From assembly GCA_009927275.1 (NCBI GenBank), contig RFNG01000154.1:1-56229 (forward strand): 56,229 nt of DNA. The letters run 5' to 3'. The notes under the pieces are model-generated. The model did not search any database. It worked only from the letters and a program-made list of their open reading frames with translations, and was not told where the DNA came from. The first letter of the stretch is position 1, and each line of letters opens with the position of its first letter. The stretch is from Sphingobacteriia bacterium. GTDB taxonomy: Bacteria > Bacteroidota > Bacteroidia > B-17B0 > Aurantibacillaceae. Of this stretch, positions 9,346 through 21,299 are shown in pieces. The position numbers were made by a program, and so were the translations under genes.

Positions 9346-11210
9346 CAAGGATGTGAAATTATAAAGGTGCCTGTAAAAAAATCTTTATTCTGTAAAATAC
9401 GATATGCATAACAGCCGTTTGGCCAATTTGTTACAGAAATTGTATTTTGATTTAAATTTCCAGTATAAACCTTTTGACCAATACTATTATAAATATCAAT
9501 AATACCATCACAAAATTGTGTTTTAAAGCTAATCTGATCATGGGCTGGATTTGGAAAAACAACCCTATCTGATTTTTGATTTTGCATTAGAGACAGCAAA
9601 ACAGCACTTCCTATTAAAGGGCGCATCATGAGTGCACCATACAAACCCGAAATTTGCCATCCAGCGCCAGCATCTATCCAAAGCCTGTTACTAAAATCGG
9701 TGTTACGATCAAACCCAATAGGTATGCCCTCTGCAACGTACTGTTCAATACCCACATAATAACTTCCTTTGGACAAAATCACAGGTGTTTTTAAAAGATA
9801 CGTGGTAAACGGCATTCGTGTAGAATCTGCATACCTGGGGTAACTTGCACCATTATCATACAAAACAATGCCAGGTTTGGCATTTACATCAGACCAAATT
9901 TTTATGTTAAATCTATAGGATAAAGATTTTAATTTTAGCGCGGCAACCGGGTCAAAACACAATTGAAGGCCTTGTACCGTATCGCTTTGCTGCAATTCAA
10001 TTTTATAGGCCATTTTTCCCGACTTGGATTTGTTAATATATCCACATTCGGCGGCACCGTCATCCATGGCAAAATAATTTAACAATTGAATTTGCTGTTG
10101 AAGCGAGTCGTTTTCCGAAAAAAAATCATTTATAGCAGCTCCACGCCTAAGTCTGTGTAAAAAGTTTAAACTTATGGATTGGGAAAGCATCCAAGCTGTA
10201 GGTGTTAAATTTAAAGGCGGTTGCGCATGCGGCACATAAGAACTGATACCATTACTGGCAAAGGGCAATAAATTTGTATATCCCCCATTATATAAAATTG
10301 GAGGCTGCGCAGAAAACTGCAGCGTTCGTTCGTACTGCATATTTACTGCTGTTGAATTTAAATTTGAAATGTATACAGATTGTGAATTGCGCAGCAAATC
10401 GGGTTTGAAATGGGTAAATGGTAATTGTCGGGCTGTTAAAAATATTGGGCCCGGCATGCGAGTAAAACAAATATCATTATAAACGGTGTCGTTTTTGGCA
10501 TTTCTAAATCGGTCTAAATACACATAATCGATATGCCATGTATCAAATGCGCCCAATGGGGTGGCTTTATTACGAAATCTAAACTGAAAACTGTCCTGTA
10601 AAAATTCTGCAGTATTAAAAGGTATAAATACACGTTTAAAAATGGAGTCATTAACCTGTGGTACCGTTGGTCCTTTCATAAACCATATGCGGTTTTTCCA
10701 GGTCTTTAATTGTGGGTTGTAAAAATCTAAAATTATAGAATCTTGTATTTCAGGCATATCGCCTAAAGCCCCCGGAATTATATAAAAACTTAGAGCAATA
10801 CTATCCGAAAGTAAAATCGGTTGTCCATTGTATAATTTAAGATTAATCGGCTGAGATACAAGTGTATCAGCCGGTTCTGAGATACTAAAATTTGTGCCTT
10901 CGGGCTGATACGGTAAACCCCAGCGGTTTAATCCATCAAAGGTAAGCATGCCCAAACTCGGTGCCGATTTAGCCATGCCGTGATTTACATACACCGATGG
11001 ACCATTCCACAAAAGTAAATGCGGTATATCGGTTTTATAAGCATAACTAAAATCATCTTTAAAGGGCAATGCCAAAGTTGCCTGAGACTGCTGACGAGAT
11101 TCTAAATGTGTTTTTTGAAGAAACGTGTTAGGCCTGCCTTGTAAGGGAACTAATAATTCCTGTGCCCAAAAATGTAATGGTAATAATACTAAAATACTAA
11201 AACGCATCAT
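9345..11210 (-). CDS. T9SS type A sorting-domain exported protein
   Basis: About 621 residues. After a signal peptide (hydrophobic run ending HFWAQ) comes a long beta-rich region with no recognised catalytic motif. The end is a T9SS C-terminal sorting domain: VVFPNPAHDQ, then IDIYNSIGQKVYTG, then WPNGCYAYRI. The protein should cross the outer membrane through the type IX system and be released or anchored. The start at 11210 overlaps the PASTA gene's end; an upstream in-frame ATG at 11234 would put a charged stretch before the signal peptide and is less likely. It is part of a tightly overlapping leftward operon ending in the pseudouridine synthase. Confidence 0.75.
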   Translation of the reverse strand: MMRFSILVLLPLHFWAQELLVPLQGRPNTFLQKTHLESRQQSQATLALPFKDDFSYAYKTDIPHLLLWNGPSVYVNHGMAKSAPSLGMLTFDGLNRWGLPYQPEGTNFSISEPADTLVSQPINLKLYNGQPILLSDSIALSFYIIPGALGDMPEIQDSIILDFYNPQLKTWKNRIWFMKGPTVPQVNDSIFKRVFIPFNTAEFLQDSFQFRFRNKATPLGAFDTWHIDYVYLDRFRNAKNDTVYNDICFTRMPGPIFLTARQLPFTHFKPDLLRNSQSVYISNLNSTAVNMQYERTLQFSAQPPILYNGGYTNLLPFASNGISSYVPHAQPPLNLTPTAWMLSQSISLNFLHRLRRGAAINDFFSENDSLQQQIQLLNYFAMDDGAAECGYINKSKSGKMAYKIELQQSDTVQGLQLCFDPVAALKLKSLSYRFNIKIWSDVNAKPGIVLYDNGASYPRYADSTRMPFTTYLLKTPVILSKGSYYVGIEQYVAEGIPIGFDRNTDFSNRLWIDAGAGWQISGLYGALMMRPLIGSAVLLSLMQNQKSDRVVFPNPAHDQISFKTQFCDGIIDIYNSIGQKVYTGNLNQNTISVTNWPNGCYAYRILQNKDFFTGTFIISHP

Positions 11211-11802
11211 TTGTAAAAGGTTCTGATAACGCATTTATAGAATCTAAACCTATGGAATCTTGAACAAAAACGGCTGTTGAATCTATTCCAATCATAAGGT
11301 TTATAGTGCTTCCTTTTAATACAGAGTCACCGGCATTAACTGTATTTAAACCTATCATTTGAGCAATTACACAGCCGTTACAATCCGCTATGGAGGTTTT
11401 TATCCAGCCGGTTTTAAATCCATAACTCTGCATAATGGCTAAAGCCTGTCGTTCAGATTTGTATAATAACGCAGGCATTACAATTAACGGCGGCGTATAC
11501 CGTATACTATGCAAATAAACGGTTCGGCCGGATTTAATACATGCTCCGGGTTCGGGTTCTTGTGCAATTATTGTTCCCGGTTTTTGTAAAGGATCGTAAA
11601 TACTATCTAAAATTTTATATGTAAAATCGCTATCAAAACTGTTAATTTCTGTAACAGATCGTGCAATTAAATGCGGTACAGCTTTACTGTTTTGATGATC
11701 TGTAATTACGTTTAATAATTTAAAGGTGAAGAATAACAACAAAACTAAAGTTAGTATTGCTAATAATGTATGCTTTAGCCAAATAGGCAATTTAAATTTC
11801 AT
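11197..11802 (-). CDS. Membrane-anchored PASTA-domain protein
   Basis: 201 residues. One N-terminal transmembrane helix (about 10-32) is followed by extracytoplasmic PASTA repeats, seen as VPHLIARSVTEI ... GTIIAQEPEPGACIKSGRTVYL and a second unit VIAQMIGLNTVNAGDSVLKGSTINLMIG. PASTA domains bind peptidoglycan in better-known proteins. Here they are not fused to a kinase or a penicillin-binding protein. Single-pass PASTA proteins beside an RluD-type gene are common in Bacteroidota. The gene starts in an ATGA overlap with the upstream gene and overlaps the downstream T9SS gene, so it is cotranscribed with both. Confidence 0.8.
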   Translation of the reverse strand: MKFKLPIWLKHTLLAILTLVLLLFFTFKLLNVITDHQNSKAVPHLIARSVTEINSFDSDFTYKILDSIYDPLQKPGTIIAQEPEPGACIKSGRTVYLHSIRYTPPLIVMPALLYKSERQALAIMQSYGFKTGWIKTSIADCNGCVIAQMIGLNTVNAGDSVLKGSTINLMIGIDSTAVFVQDSIGLDSINALSEPFTNDAF

Positions 11803-12230
11803 TCGGCCTGTTCATGATTTAGTATAAAAGCTAAATAGCGACTTGCAAATACCAGTAAGGCCCCCATACTCTGTTCAAAAATTTGCCATGATAAATCAAT
11901 TAACATGTGATTTGCACTTAAATCTTTAGTTAATGATATATGAACAACCGTTGCAGCCATAAATAAACCTAGGCCGGACACCAAACCGGTTATTAGGGTT
12001 TTAATCCAAAACGAACGAATTTTAAAAAATAACCGAGAATCAAACAAAACTGACATGCCAAATCCAAGTAACAAATACGTTATGGCCGCAAAAACAATAA
12101 ACCACGAAATTGGAAACTGAATTCGGATAAAATCATTTAAAAAAATACCATGCCAATAGTAAAATAAGGCAAACATGCCAGATGATGATAAAATCCAACC
12201 TAAAAAAAAAGACCAGCCAAACCGTATCAC
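11799..12230 (-). CDS. Small integral membrane protein, unknown function
   Basis: 143 residues with four predicted transmembrane helices and short loops. No family is recognised. GTG start, 4 nt after a TATTTTTG box. It is first in the leftward run that continues through the PASTA gene, T9SS cargo and pseudouridine synthase. The stop overlaps the next gene's ATG (ATGA), so the two are probably translationally coupled. Confidence 0.6.
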   Translation of the reverse strand: MIRFGWSFFLGWILSSSGMFALFYYWHGIFLNDFIRIQFPISWFIVFAAITYLLLGFGMSVLFDSRLFFKIRSFWIKTLITGLVSGLGLFMAATVVHISLTKDLSANHMLIDLSWQIFEQSMGALLVFASRYLAFILNHEQAE

Positions 12231-12234
12231 TATT

Positions 12235-12242
12235 CAAAAATA
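12235..12242 (-). promoter_or_regulatory. -7 promoter box TATTTTTG for the leftward PASTA operon
   Basis: Full TAnnTTTG match on the minus strand, 4 nt before the GTG start at 12230. This predicts a leaderless start for the operon. Confidence 0.5.
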
Positions 12243-12313
12243 CACATTTTGTGAGGTAATTATTAACCCGGGGCTATTTTTTAATAATTGTCCTGTAGTA
12301 TTAGGTATTGAAT

Positions 12314-12321
12314 TATATTTG
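12314..12321 (+). promoter_or_regulatory. -7 promoter box TATATTTG for the lipoprotein gene
   Basis: Full TAnnTTTG match, 9 nt before ATG at 12331. A possible upstream -33 TTG lies at 12288-12290. Confidence 0.5.
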
Positions 12322-12330
12322 TTTTAACAA

Positions 12331-13884
12331 ATGATTCGCCCGGCATTATTACTTTTATGGATTATGCTTTTGGGTTGTCAAAAAAACAATCCTACATCCT
12401 GGAATCCAACCCTAAATCTCCCTTTACTAAAGGGGCAACTTAAATTAAGCGATCTGGTGGGAGACAGTTTGATTTATGCCGATGCATCAAAGCTATTGCA
12501 TTTTCACATTGAAAAAGAACTCACACATCTCAAATTAGATACTTCACTGCAAATCCCTGATACGAGCATACAATTAAAATTCAATATTATATTTCCGGTA
12601 ACGCTAAATCCGGGACAAAATATTCCCATAGGCAATATTAATAACCTTGAATTTAAGTTTGATAATGGCATTCAACTTAAAATGCTTAAAATTAAACAGG
12701 GCCAATTACGTGTAAAATTTAAAAACACCATTAGTCAGGCCTTAGATGTAAGTTTTAGTGTTCCGGATGCACAAAAAAACAGTACTGCATTTACTATTTT
12801 TGAAACCATACCACCCGGAACAGCTTGGACACAAAGGCTTTACGATTTAACTGGATTTGAGTTAAACTTACATCCCAGCAATAATATTTATAATACTTTA
12901 CGCCAATCTTTACTTGTTAAATTAAATGCGCAGGCCCCTGTAACACAGGCTGAAAGCGGACAAGGCATAGAACTTGAACTGGAATATGTTAATTTACTAC
13001 CCGAATACATTTTAGGGTACTTTGGAACAATTTCGAGTTCCTTTAAACAACCCGAAACTAAAATTTTTGATGCCGATTGGTTTAAAATTCCGCAATTACA
13101 CTTGCAAAGCGCCACTGCAACATTTTCAGTGATAAATGCACTGGGAGTTGATTTAAAATTTCAATTGGATAGTTTGTTAGGTAAAAACAATTTTTCACAA
13201 TCTGCACTTTTAGATGCCCCCGCTTTAAAATCCCTAAATATCAGCCGTGCACAACAATACAATAACCGAATTACTCCAAGTATTTACACATTCAGCTTAA
13301 ACAGTCAAAACAGTACCATCCATCGCTTTTTATCCTTAATACCTAATGCACTTTATGCCAGTGGTAATTTTAAATTAAATCCTTTTGGCAACACCTCAGG
13401 ATATAACGATTTTTTATTTTTTAATCAGGGCTTACAAATTAAAGCCCACTTAGATATTCCCCTGGCATATACCCATGATTATATTCAACTTGAAAAAACC
13501 TTTACACTTACAAGCGAAGCCTTAAATTCACTTAAAATTGTTACATCCGCTGTGGTAAATTTTGAAACTGAAAATACCTTTCCATTTTCTGTTCAGGCAC
13601 AGGCGCTTATTCCTAATTCGCAGGGTTTTTATGGCGATTCTATTTTTAATAAGGGACCTGTAGATTTGGCCATACATAATCCCACTTCAAGCGCTTCGAA
13701 TTTGCAGCGCATGAGCTTTCCATTAAGCAGCACGCAAATCCAAACACTTATTCGAGAAAAAAAACTACATTTTCGCATCAAAATTTATGGCTTAACACCA
13801 CAGAGTCCAATCGCCCTATTTGAAAATCAAAAATTAAATTTTAATTTATACCTGCAAACCGAAACACATGCAGAAATTCAGTAA
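12331..13884 (+). CDS. Predicted lipoprotein, unknown function
   Basis: 517 residues. The N-terminus is a lipoprotein signal peptide with the lipobox LLGC (Cys at about residue 16), so the mature protein should be lipid-anchored. The rest is beta-rich with repeated Leu/Asn-containing strands and no catalytic motif I recognise. It overlaps the following outer-membrane protein gene by 17 nt. The pair may form a surface unit, but this is inference from position. First gene of the run leading to pyrG and rimM. Confidence 0.6.
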   Translation: MIRPALLLLWIMLLGCQKNNPTSWNPTLNLPLLKGQLKLSDLVGDSLIYADASKLLHFHIEKELTHLKLDTSLQIPDTSIQLKFNIIFPVTLNPGQNIPIGNINNLEFKFDNGIQLKMLKIKQGQLRVKFKNTISQALDVSFSVPDAQKNSTAFTIFETIPPGTAWTQRLYDLTGFELNLHPSNNIYNTLRQSLLVKLNAQAPVTQAESGQGIELELEYVNLLPEYILGYFGTISSSFKQPETKIFDADWFKIPQLHLQSATATFSVINALGVDLKFQLDSLLGKNNFSQSALLDAPALKSLNISRAQQYNNRITPSIYTFSLNSQNSTIHRFLSLIPNALYASGNFKLNPFGNTSGYNDFLFFNQGLQIKAHLDIPLAYTHDYIQLEKTFTLTSEALNSLKIVTSAVVNFETENTFPFSVQAQALIPNSQGFYGDSIFNKGPVDLAIHNPTSSASNLQRMSFPLSSTQIQTLIREKKLHFRIKIYGLTPQSPIALFENQKLNFNLYLQTETHAEIQ

Positions 13885-15050
13885 AGTGTTATATGGTATT
13901 GTGCTTTTTACGTGCTCTACGCTGCGGGGACAAATTTTGGACTCAAGTGTAAAATCTCAAATACAATGGCATTCGCATTTTGAAGCCGGATTTAACAGTT
14001 TATCAGCCCGCTTTTTACAGCCATGGATTTATGGCGGTGCGCTAAGTTCATCATTCATTCAAAATGAATCTGCATTTTTTAATCCGCTAAATAGCGGAGG
14101 ATTTTACAACCTACATGAAGTAAAATATAGTTTTAAAACTAAATTAAACAAAGGTTATGAGATTGGAACCAGTTTGGTTCAAACCGGCGCCTTACAATTT
14201 TCTAATGATTTTTTTCAACTTGTATTTATTGGAAATACATATAATAAAATATACCACATAGCGCCTCTGCATGTTACATTAAATCAATTTCAAACCCTCT
14301 ATTACTCTTGGTGTGGCACTACCAAATCCTCATGGCAATTTTCATATGGCGCTGGACTGTGTTTTGGAAACCGCTATATAATATGTCAGCACATTCCGGC
14401 TCAGCCTTTGACAACCGCAATGCGCCTCAAGATGTTACTTTGTATTTAAATACTGATGTTCAAGCTTCCAGTCTTAAGCAAAAATCAGGTTTTAAACCTG
14501 AAAACGGAATAGGTATAGAACTTAATGGTTCTATACGTTTGGCATTGGATTCGGCATGGCATTTTACAACACATGTTCATCATCTGGGTGTAATGCGATG
14601 GCAGCGATACCTGTATAAACAACAGTGGGACACCTTATTAAATTTTGATGGATTATCATTTAATGCAGGTAAATTAGAACCCTTTAACAATCCATTACCC
14701 GATATTTCCAAAACTGATGTTAATACTAAAACAGCATTTTACACTATTTTGCCTTTTTCTATACATTCTGAATTTTTGCATGTAAACACGTTTCATACCA
14801 TAGACACTCGAATAGGTTTAAACTACCTGTATGTATCAGCCTATAAACCCTTATTTTATATTACACAGTATTTTGGTCCTTATCGGCTTAAACCTTCAGC
14901 TACTATTGGGTTTGGTGGATTTAGCAAAACCCAATACGGATTAGGTTTGCATTTACATTTAAATTCCCTTCAACTTGAACTTCAAAGTAAAGCCCTGCAG
15001 AGTTTTATATTTACAACCAGTCCTTTTGCTTTTCAAATAAACGCCCGAAT

Positions 15051-15066
<16 letters not shown>
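13868..15066 (+). CDS. Outer-membrane beta-barrel-like protein (one frameshift)
   Basis: About 399 residues if one base is restored. The signal peptide ends near CSTLRGQ. The remainder has alternating aromatic and polar strands and ends INARICYVF, a barrel-like terminal Phe, resembling the large uncharacterised OM protein families of Bacteroidota. The first frame reads to 14449 and the second is open from before 14308. The frames join naturally around 14374-14384 (FGNRY to NMSAHSGS), consistent with a 1-nt deletion in a TATATAATAT stretch. It overlaps its neighbours on both sides, so it belongs to the same operon. The family assignment is tentative. Confidence 0.6.
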
Positions 15067-18150
<3,084 letters not shown>

Positions 18151-18158
<8 letters not shown>

Positions 18159-18630
18159 ATTAACCGTTTGTGGCGTAGTTGTAAAATCACATGGTCTGAA
18201 AGGCCAGGTTATTATTCATTTTTACCAATTAATACAACAACCACGGTTTTTAACCATTGCATTAGCAGATGGAAATTCTGTACCCTACCGTATTACCTTA
18301 TTTAAACCGCATCAAAAAGAATGGCTTGTTGCCTTTGAAGGTTTAAACACAGTTACGGATGTTGGGATTTTAATAAAACGCAATGTGCTCATTGATCCAC
18401 AGTTTTTAAAACCTACAAATGCTGTATCAAGAATTGGTTATCAATGCTTTGATAAAACGTATGGTTTTTTTGGAATTGTTTCTAAAGAAATTAAAAACCA
18501 AAATGCACAGTGGTTTGAAATTGAGCCGGGAAATCGTATTATCCCTCAAATTCAAGACTGGATTAAATCAATAGACGCATCGGCAAAAACAATACATTTT
18601 GAGCTTCCAGAGGGTATTTTAAATCTTTAA
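18151..18630 (+). CDS. rimM: 16S rRNA processing protein RimM
   Basis: 159-residue ribosome assembly factor that binds ribosomal protein S19 and helps mature the 30S head. The N-terminal RimM domain begins VCGVVVKSHGLKGQVIIHF, the conserved Gly-rich entry of the family. The C-terminal PRC-barrel-like domain includes QWFEIEPGNRIIPQI. It starts inside the end of pyrG and is followed 24 nt later by tRNA-Ser. The sequence is diverged but length and domain order fit. Confidence 0.85.
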
Positions 18631-18653
18631 TTAATTTGTACATTTGCATGCCC

Positions 18654-18746
18654 GGTTAGGTGGATGAGTGGCTGAAATCAACGGTTTGCTAAACCGTCGT
18701 ACGGTGTTAAGCCGTACCGGGGGTTCGAATCCCCCCCTGACCGCCA
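18654..18746 (+). tRNA. tRNA-Ser (GCU)
   Basis: Class II tRNA with the long variable arm of serine tRNAs. The acceptor GGTTAGG pairs with CCTGACC (one G-T pair). The anticodon stem-loop is ACGGT-TTGCTAA-ACCGT with anticodon GCT at 18688-18690. A variable arm (GTACGG/CCGTAC) follows, then the T arm GGGGG-TTCGAAT-CCCCC. The discriminator is G and CCA is encoded (18744-18746). It reads AGC/AGU codons. Confidence 0.97.
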
Positions 18747-18780
18747 AAGTCAATAAAAGTAAACATTGGCAATTTGTTGT

Positions 18781-18813
18781 AAAAAGAAGGTGATTAACAC
18801 ACCTTCTTTTTTG
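18781..18813 (+). terminator. Rho-independent terminator after tRNA-Ser
   Basis: Perfect 12-bp stem (18781-18792 with 18100-series partner 18800-18811), 7-nt loop ATTAACA, ending in a T run. It would end the pyrG-rimM-tRNA transcript. The A/T ends of the stem also allow some function on the opposite strand. Confidence 0.8.
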
Positions 18814-18845
18814 TTTTCTTGAGCAATTCTATACTTTGTGTTTCG

Positions 18846-18853
18846 TAATTTTA
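18846..18853 (+). promoter_or_regulatory. -7 promoter box TAATTTTA for the HMA-CDF gene
   Basis: TAnnTTTR match ending 4 nt before the GTG start at 18858. Confidence 0.4.
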
Positions 18854-18857
18854 CAAC

Positions 18858-19649
18858 GTGAAAAAAACCTCTTTTCATATATCCAAAATGGATTGTCCTT
18901 CGGAAGAAAATATAATCAGAATGAAACTGGACGGAATCCCATTTAAAAAACTGGAGTTTGATATTACTAATAGAAATTTATTTGTTTTCCATGAAGGAGC
19001 AGTTGATCCTATTTATGCTGCCTTGACAGAATTGAATTTGGGCGCATCCTTAACATACTCTGAAGAAACGGTCGAAAAATTTGATGAAGCTGATCACACA
19101 AAAGAAAAGAGCCTCCTATGGACTGTTTTAATTATCAATTTTGGATTTTTTGTAATTGAAATAATTACTGGCTTTTTTTCTCGTTCAATGGGATTGGTGG
19201 CTGATAGTCTTGATATGTTTGCGGACGCAATCGTTTATGGACTTAGTCTTTATGCCGTAGGTCATATCGCCGCAAAAAAAAAGAAAGTTGCCAGATTAAG
19301 CGGATATTTTCAGTTTGGACTTGCTATTTTAGGTTTTGGAGAGGTCTTACGGAGATTTCTTGGTTATGAACAAGCACCAAATTTTGAAACCATGATCATT
19401 GTTTCTTTATTTGCGCTTATTGGAAATGCAATATGTTTGTTTCTCCTGCAAAGATCAAAAAGTGAAGAGGCACACATGAAGGCAAGCATGATTTTCACAA
19501 GTAATGATGTAATCGTTAATCTTAGCGTTATTGTTGCTGGAGTCTTAGTATATTTTACTAATTCAAAATACCCTGATTTGGTTATTGGCACAATAGTATT
19601 CCTTCTTGTCGCGAAGGGGGCATTAAGAATTCTAAAATTGGCCAAATAA
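18858..19649 (+). CDS. Cation diffusion facilitator transporter with N-terminal HMA-like domain
   Basis: 263 residues, GTG start. Residues 1 to about 72 resemble a heavy-metal-associated domain, with the single-Cys motif KMDCPSEEN in place of the usual CxxC. Residues about 85-263 are a cation diffusion facilitator membrane domain with five or six helices. These include GLVADSLDMFADAIVYGLS, where the spaced Asp residues correspond to the family's metal site, and SNDVIVNLSVI. No long cytoplasmic C-terminal domain is present. It probably exports a divalent metal in exchange for protons; the metal is not predictable. It stands alone between tRNA-Ser with its terminator and a decayed region, a setting that would fit acquired DNA. 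Confidence 0.82.
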   Translation: MKKTSFHISKMDCPSEENIIRMKLDGIPFKKLEFDITNRNLFVFHEGAVDPIYAALTELNLGASLTYSEETVEKFDEADHTKEKSLLWTVLIINFGFFVIEIITGFFSRSMGLVADSLDMFADAIVYGLSLYAVGHIAAKKKKVARLSGYFQFGLAILGFGEVLRRFLGYEQAPNFETMIIVSLFALIGNAICLFLLQRSKSEEAHMKASMIFTSNDVIVNLSVIVAGVLVYFTNSKYPDLVIGTIVFLLVAKGALRILKLAK

Positions 19650-19666
19650 TTAAAGTTGTAGTAATG

Positions 19667-19816
19667 CTACTTCTTAATTCCAAGCTTACCATTTCGTTTA
19701 AGAGTCGTTTGATAATCAATAATTTGCATCAAATCACTTATAAACTGGTTCGAAACGTAAATCTGCTTGCCCGCTGAACGTGTTTTGCTTCAGTTATCTT
19801 TTAAACTAAATTTCAT
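19667..19816 (-). pseudogene. Decayed small ORF B
   Basis: From ATG 19816 the frame reads nine codons to an in-frame TGA at 19790-19792. It then stays open with protein-like content (AGKQIYVSNQFISDLMQ, ending KLGIKK) to TAG at 19667. No family is recognised. It lies just after decayed ORF A on the same strand, as in a former operon. Confidence 0.35.
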
Positions 19817-19831
19817 TTTTTTACTTCTTTC

Positions 19832-20144
19832 TCAAACTTTGTAAAGGCCTTCATCTGCATTTACACCTTCAATGGCTGTAATTCTACCGCTCATAGTGCC
19901 GGGCCAAGTTGCTCTCATTCTTCTGAATCCCACACGAAGGTTAATTTTACCATCCCTATCAGTAAAGGCCTTTACAGGGTTGCGTACTCTGTTTTAAACA
20001 ATAGAGTTTATCAGTTCTTCGATGTTTCCACATTCTTCACGTAGGTTTCTTTATTGTTAACCACCAGCGCATTGGGTGACATCAAAACATAATTTTTTTT
20101 TGTACTGTTGTTAAGGCTTTACCTTATCTGTTTTTTGCTTTCAT
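19832..20144 (-). pseudogene. Decayed small ORF A
   Basis: Roughly 104 codons can be followed only by crossing several lesions. ATG 20144 meets an early TAA. The reading then needs one base added in an A9 run (20093-20101) to reach YVLMSPNALVVNNKE. A further base is needed near 20040, and a TAA interrupts after EELINSIV. The longest clean stretch is NPVKAFTDRDGKINLRVG to NADEGLYKV, ending at 19832. The residue content looks like real protein. The family is not recognised. Confidence 0.4.
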
Positions 20145-20314
20145 GATTTTAATTTTAAAATTTGTGTGCGGAGTGTAACATACGATTTACTACGAATCGC
20201 TTTATCAAAGATACTTTCAGAGGAACTTAATGGAAATGGCTTCTTCTAGCTTTTGCAAAAGATTTAGATTATCTGCATTGATAGAGCATTATTAAACAAT
20301 GACAAAAGCTTCAT
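20141..20314 (-). pseudogene. Decayed small ORF C
   Basis: ATG 20314 begins MKLLSLFNNALS. The content continues in other frames as NADNLNLLQKLEEAISIKF and then SESIFDKAIRSKSYVTLR, ending TCA-TGA at 20141. That stop overlaps the ATG of decayed ORF A (ATGA), as in an operon. At least two frameshifts interrupt it. No family is recognised. Confidence 0.3.
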
Positions 20315-20398
20315 TGTACTACTGTGAATCAGCACAGAATTAAAATATAAAAAGCAGTATAGCTTCTATTATTCAGGAACATATCTTTATTTTTTTCT

Positions 20399-20457
20399 GG
20401 GACATAAGCATGGAAACCTCGGTAATTTGAACATGATTTATGTCCCGTCTATTTTTT
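20399..20457 (+). terminator. Inverted repeat followed by T tract
   Basis: GGGACATAA (20399-20407) and TTATGTCCC (20438-20446) form a perfect 9-bp stem with a 30-nt loop, followed by GTCTATTTTTTT. It could be a terminator with a large loop or a structured leader for the lipoprotein gene 46 nt downstream. The 20315-20398 stretch before it shows nothing else. Confidence 0.4.
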
Positions 20458-20502
20458 TAGAAGAATTTGGAAACATGGATCCTTTGATGTAATATTATAC
20501 TT

Positions 20503-20796
20503 ATGAAAACTAAACACCTCGTTTACGCTTCGTTTATTTTCGTTGCGATAGTATCATTTTCATGCTCAAATAATACAATTGATGCTGACGCCAAACGCTT
20601 AGGCGATTTAACCTGTAAAGCCATGCAATTAATGAAAAAAGTGCCTAGTGGTGATGAAAGTGTACTTGCAGAAAGCCAAAAACTATCACAAGAAGCTGAA
20701 GCCCTCAAAAATGAACTTGAAGCAAAATACACTTCAGATTCAGATAAAACTAAATTAGCTGAAGCAATTGCCAAAGCTATAAGTGATTGTAAATAA
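20503..20796 (+). CDS. Small helical lipoprotein
   Basis: 97 residues. The signal peptide ends with the lipobox-like VSFSC, with Cys at residue 21 as the likely lipidated residue. The mature part of about 76 residues is highly charged, Ala/Glu/Lys-rich and predicted alpha-helical, with a second Cys near the end (SDCK) and one in the middle (LTCKAM). Those two could form a disulfide. Function unknown. It stands alone, upstream of and convergent with ribH. Confidence 0.6.
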   Translation: MKTKHLVYASFIFVAIVSFSCSNNTIDADAKRLGDLTCKAMQLMKKVPSGDESVLAESQKLSQEAEALKNELEAKYTSDSDKTKLAEAIAKAISDCK

Positions 20797-20839
20797 TTTT
20801 ATAAAAAAATATTTTTACCCTTTAATAGTCAATCTCTAT

Positions 20840-21298
20840 TTATTTAAGATTTAATAACTGAATTAGGCTAAGCGCAGCTTCTTTACCTTTATCACCAACT
20901 CTATTTTCATCTGTTCGCTCAAGTGCTTGTGTTTCATTTAATACCGTTAACACTGCAAATACACAGGGTTTAAGGGTTTCCAAACTCACCTGCATCGTAC
21001 CATGAGCACAGGCCTGAGCAATATATTCAAAATGAGGCGTATCCCCTTGTATTAAACAACCAATAACAATAGCCGCATCAGCTTGCGCAAGAGAATATTT
21101 AGCCGCATAGGGCAATTCAAAACAACCAGGAACATACATAATTTGTATGTGATTGGCCGAAAGCCCATTTTCAATTAAAGTTGATTTAGCTGAATTTAAT
21201 AACTTTTCGGTAATAAAGGAATTCCAACGGGCTACAATAATTGAAACCTTTACAGTTGTATTATTTAAAACCTGTATATCAGGCTTAAAACCCTTCAA
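20840..21298 (-). CDS. ribH: 6,7-dimethyl-8-ribityllumazine synthase RibH
   Basis: 152-residue enzyme of riboflavin biosynthesis that condenses the ribityl pyrimidinedione with dihydroxybutanone phosphate. Motifs present are VARWNSFIT at the N-terminus, VPGCFELPYAAK, IVIGCLIQGDTPHFEYI containing the substrate-binding His region, and the C-terminal NRVGDKGKEAALS. The length matches the icosahedral-type enzyme. It starts 1 nt after the TPR gene stop, so the two are cotranscribed. No FMN riboswitch is seen upstream and no other rib gene is nearby. Confidence 0.95.
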   Translation of the reverse strand: MKGFKPDIQVLNNTTVKVSIIVARWNSFITEKLLNSAKSTLIENGLSANHIQIMYVPGCFELPYAAKYSLAQADAAIVIGCLIQGDTPHFEYIAQACAHGTMQVSLETLKPCVFAVLTVLNETQALERTDENRVGDKGKEAALSLIQLLNLK

Positions 21299-21299
21299 T

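Noticed and set aside
18720-20500. Genomic island integrated at tRNA-Ser
   Set aside because: I found no repeat of the tRNA 3' end downstream and no integrase gene, so no attachment site can be supported.
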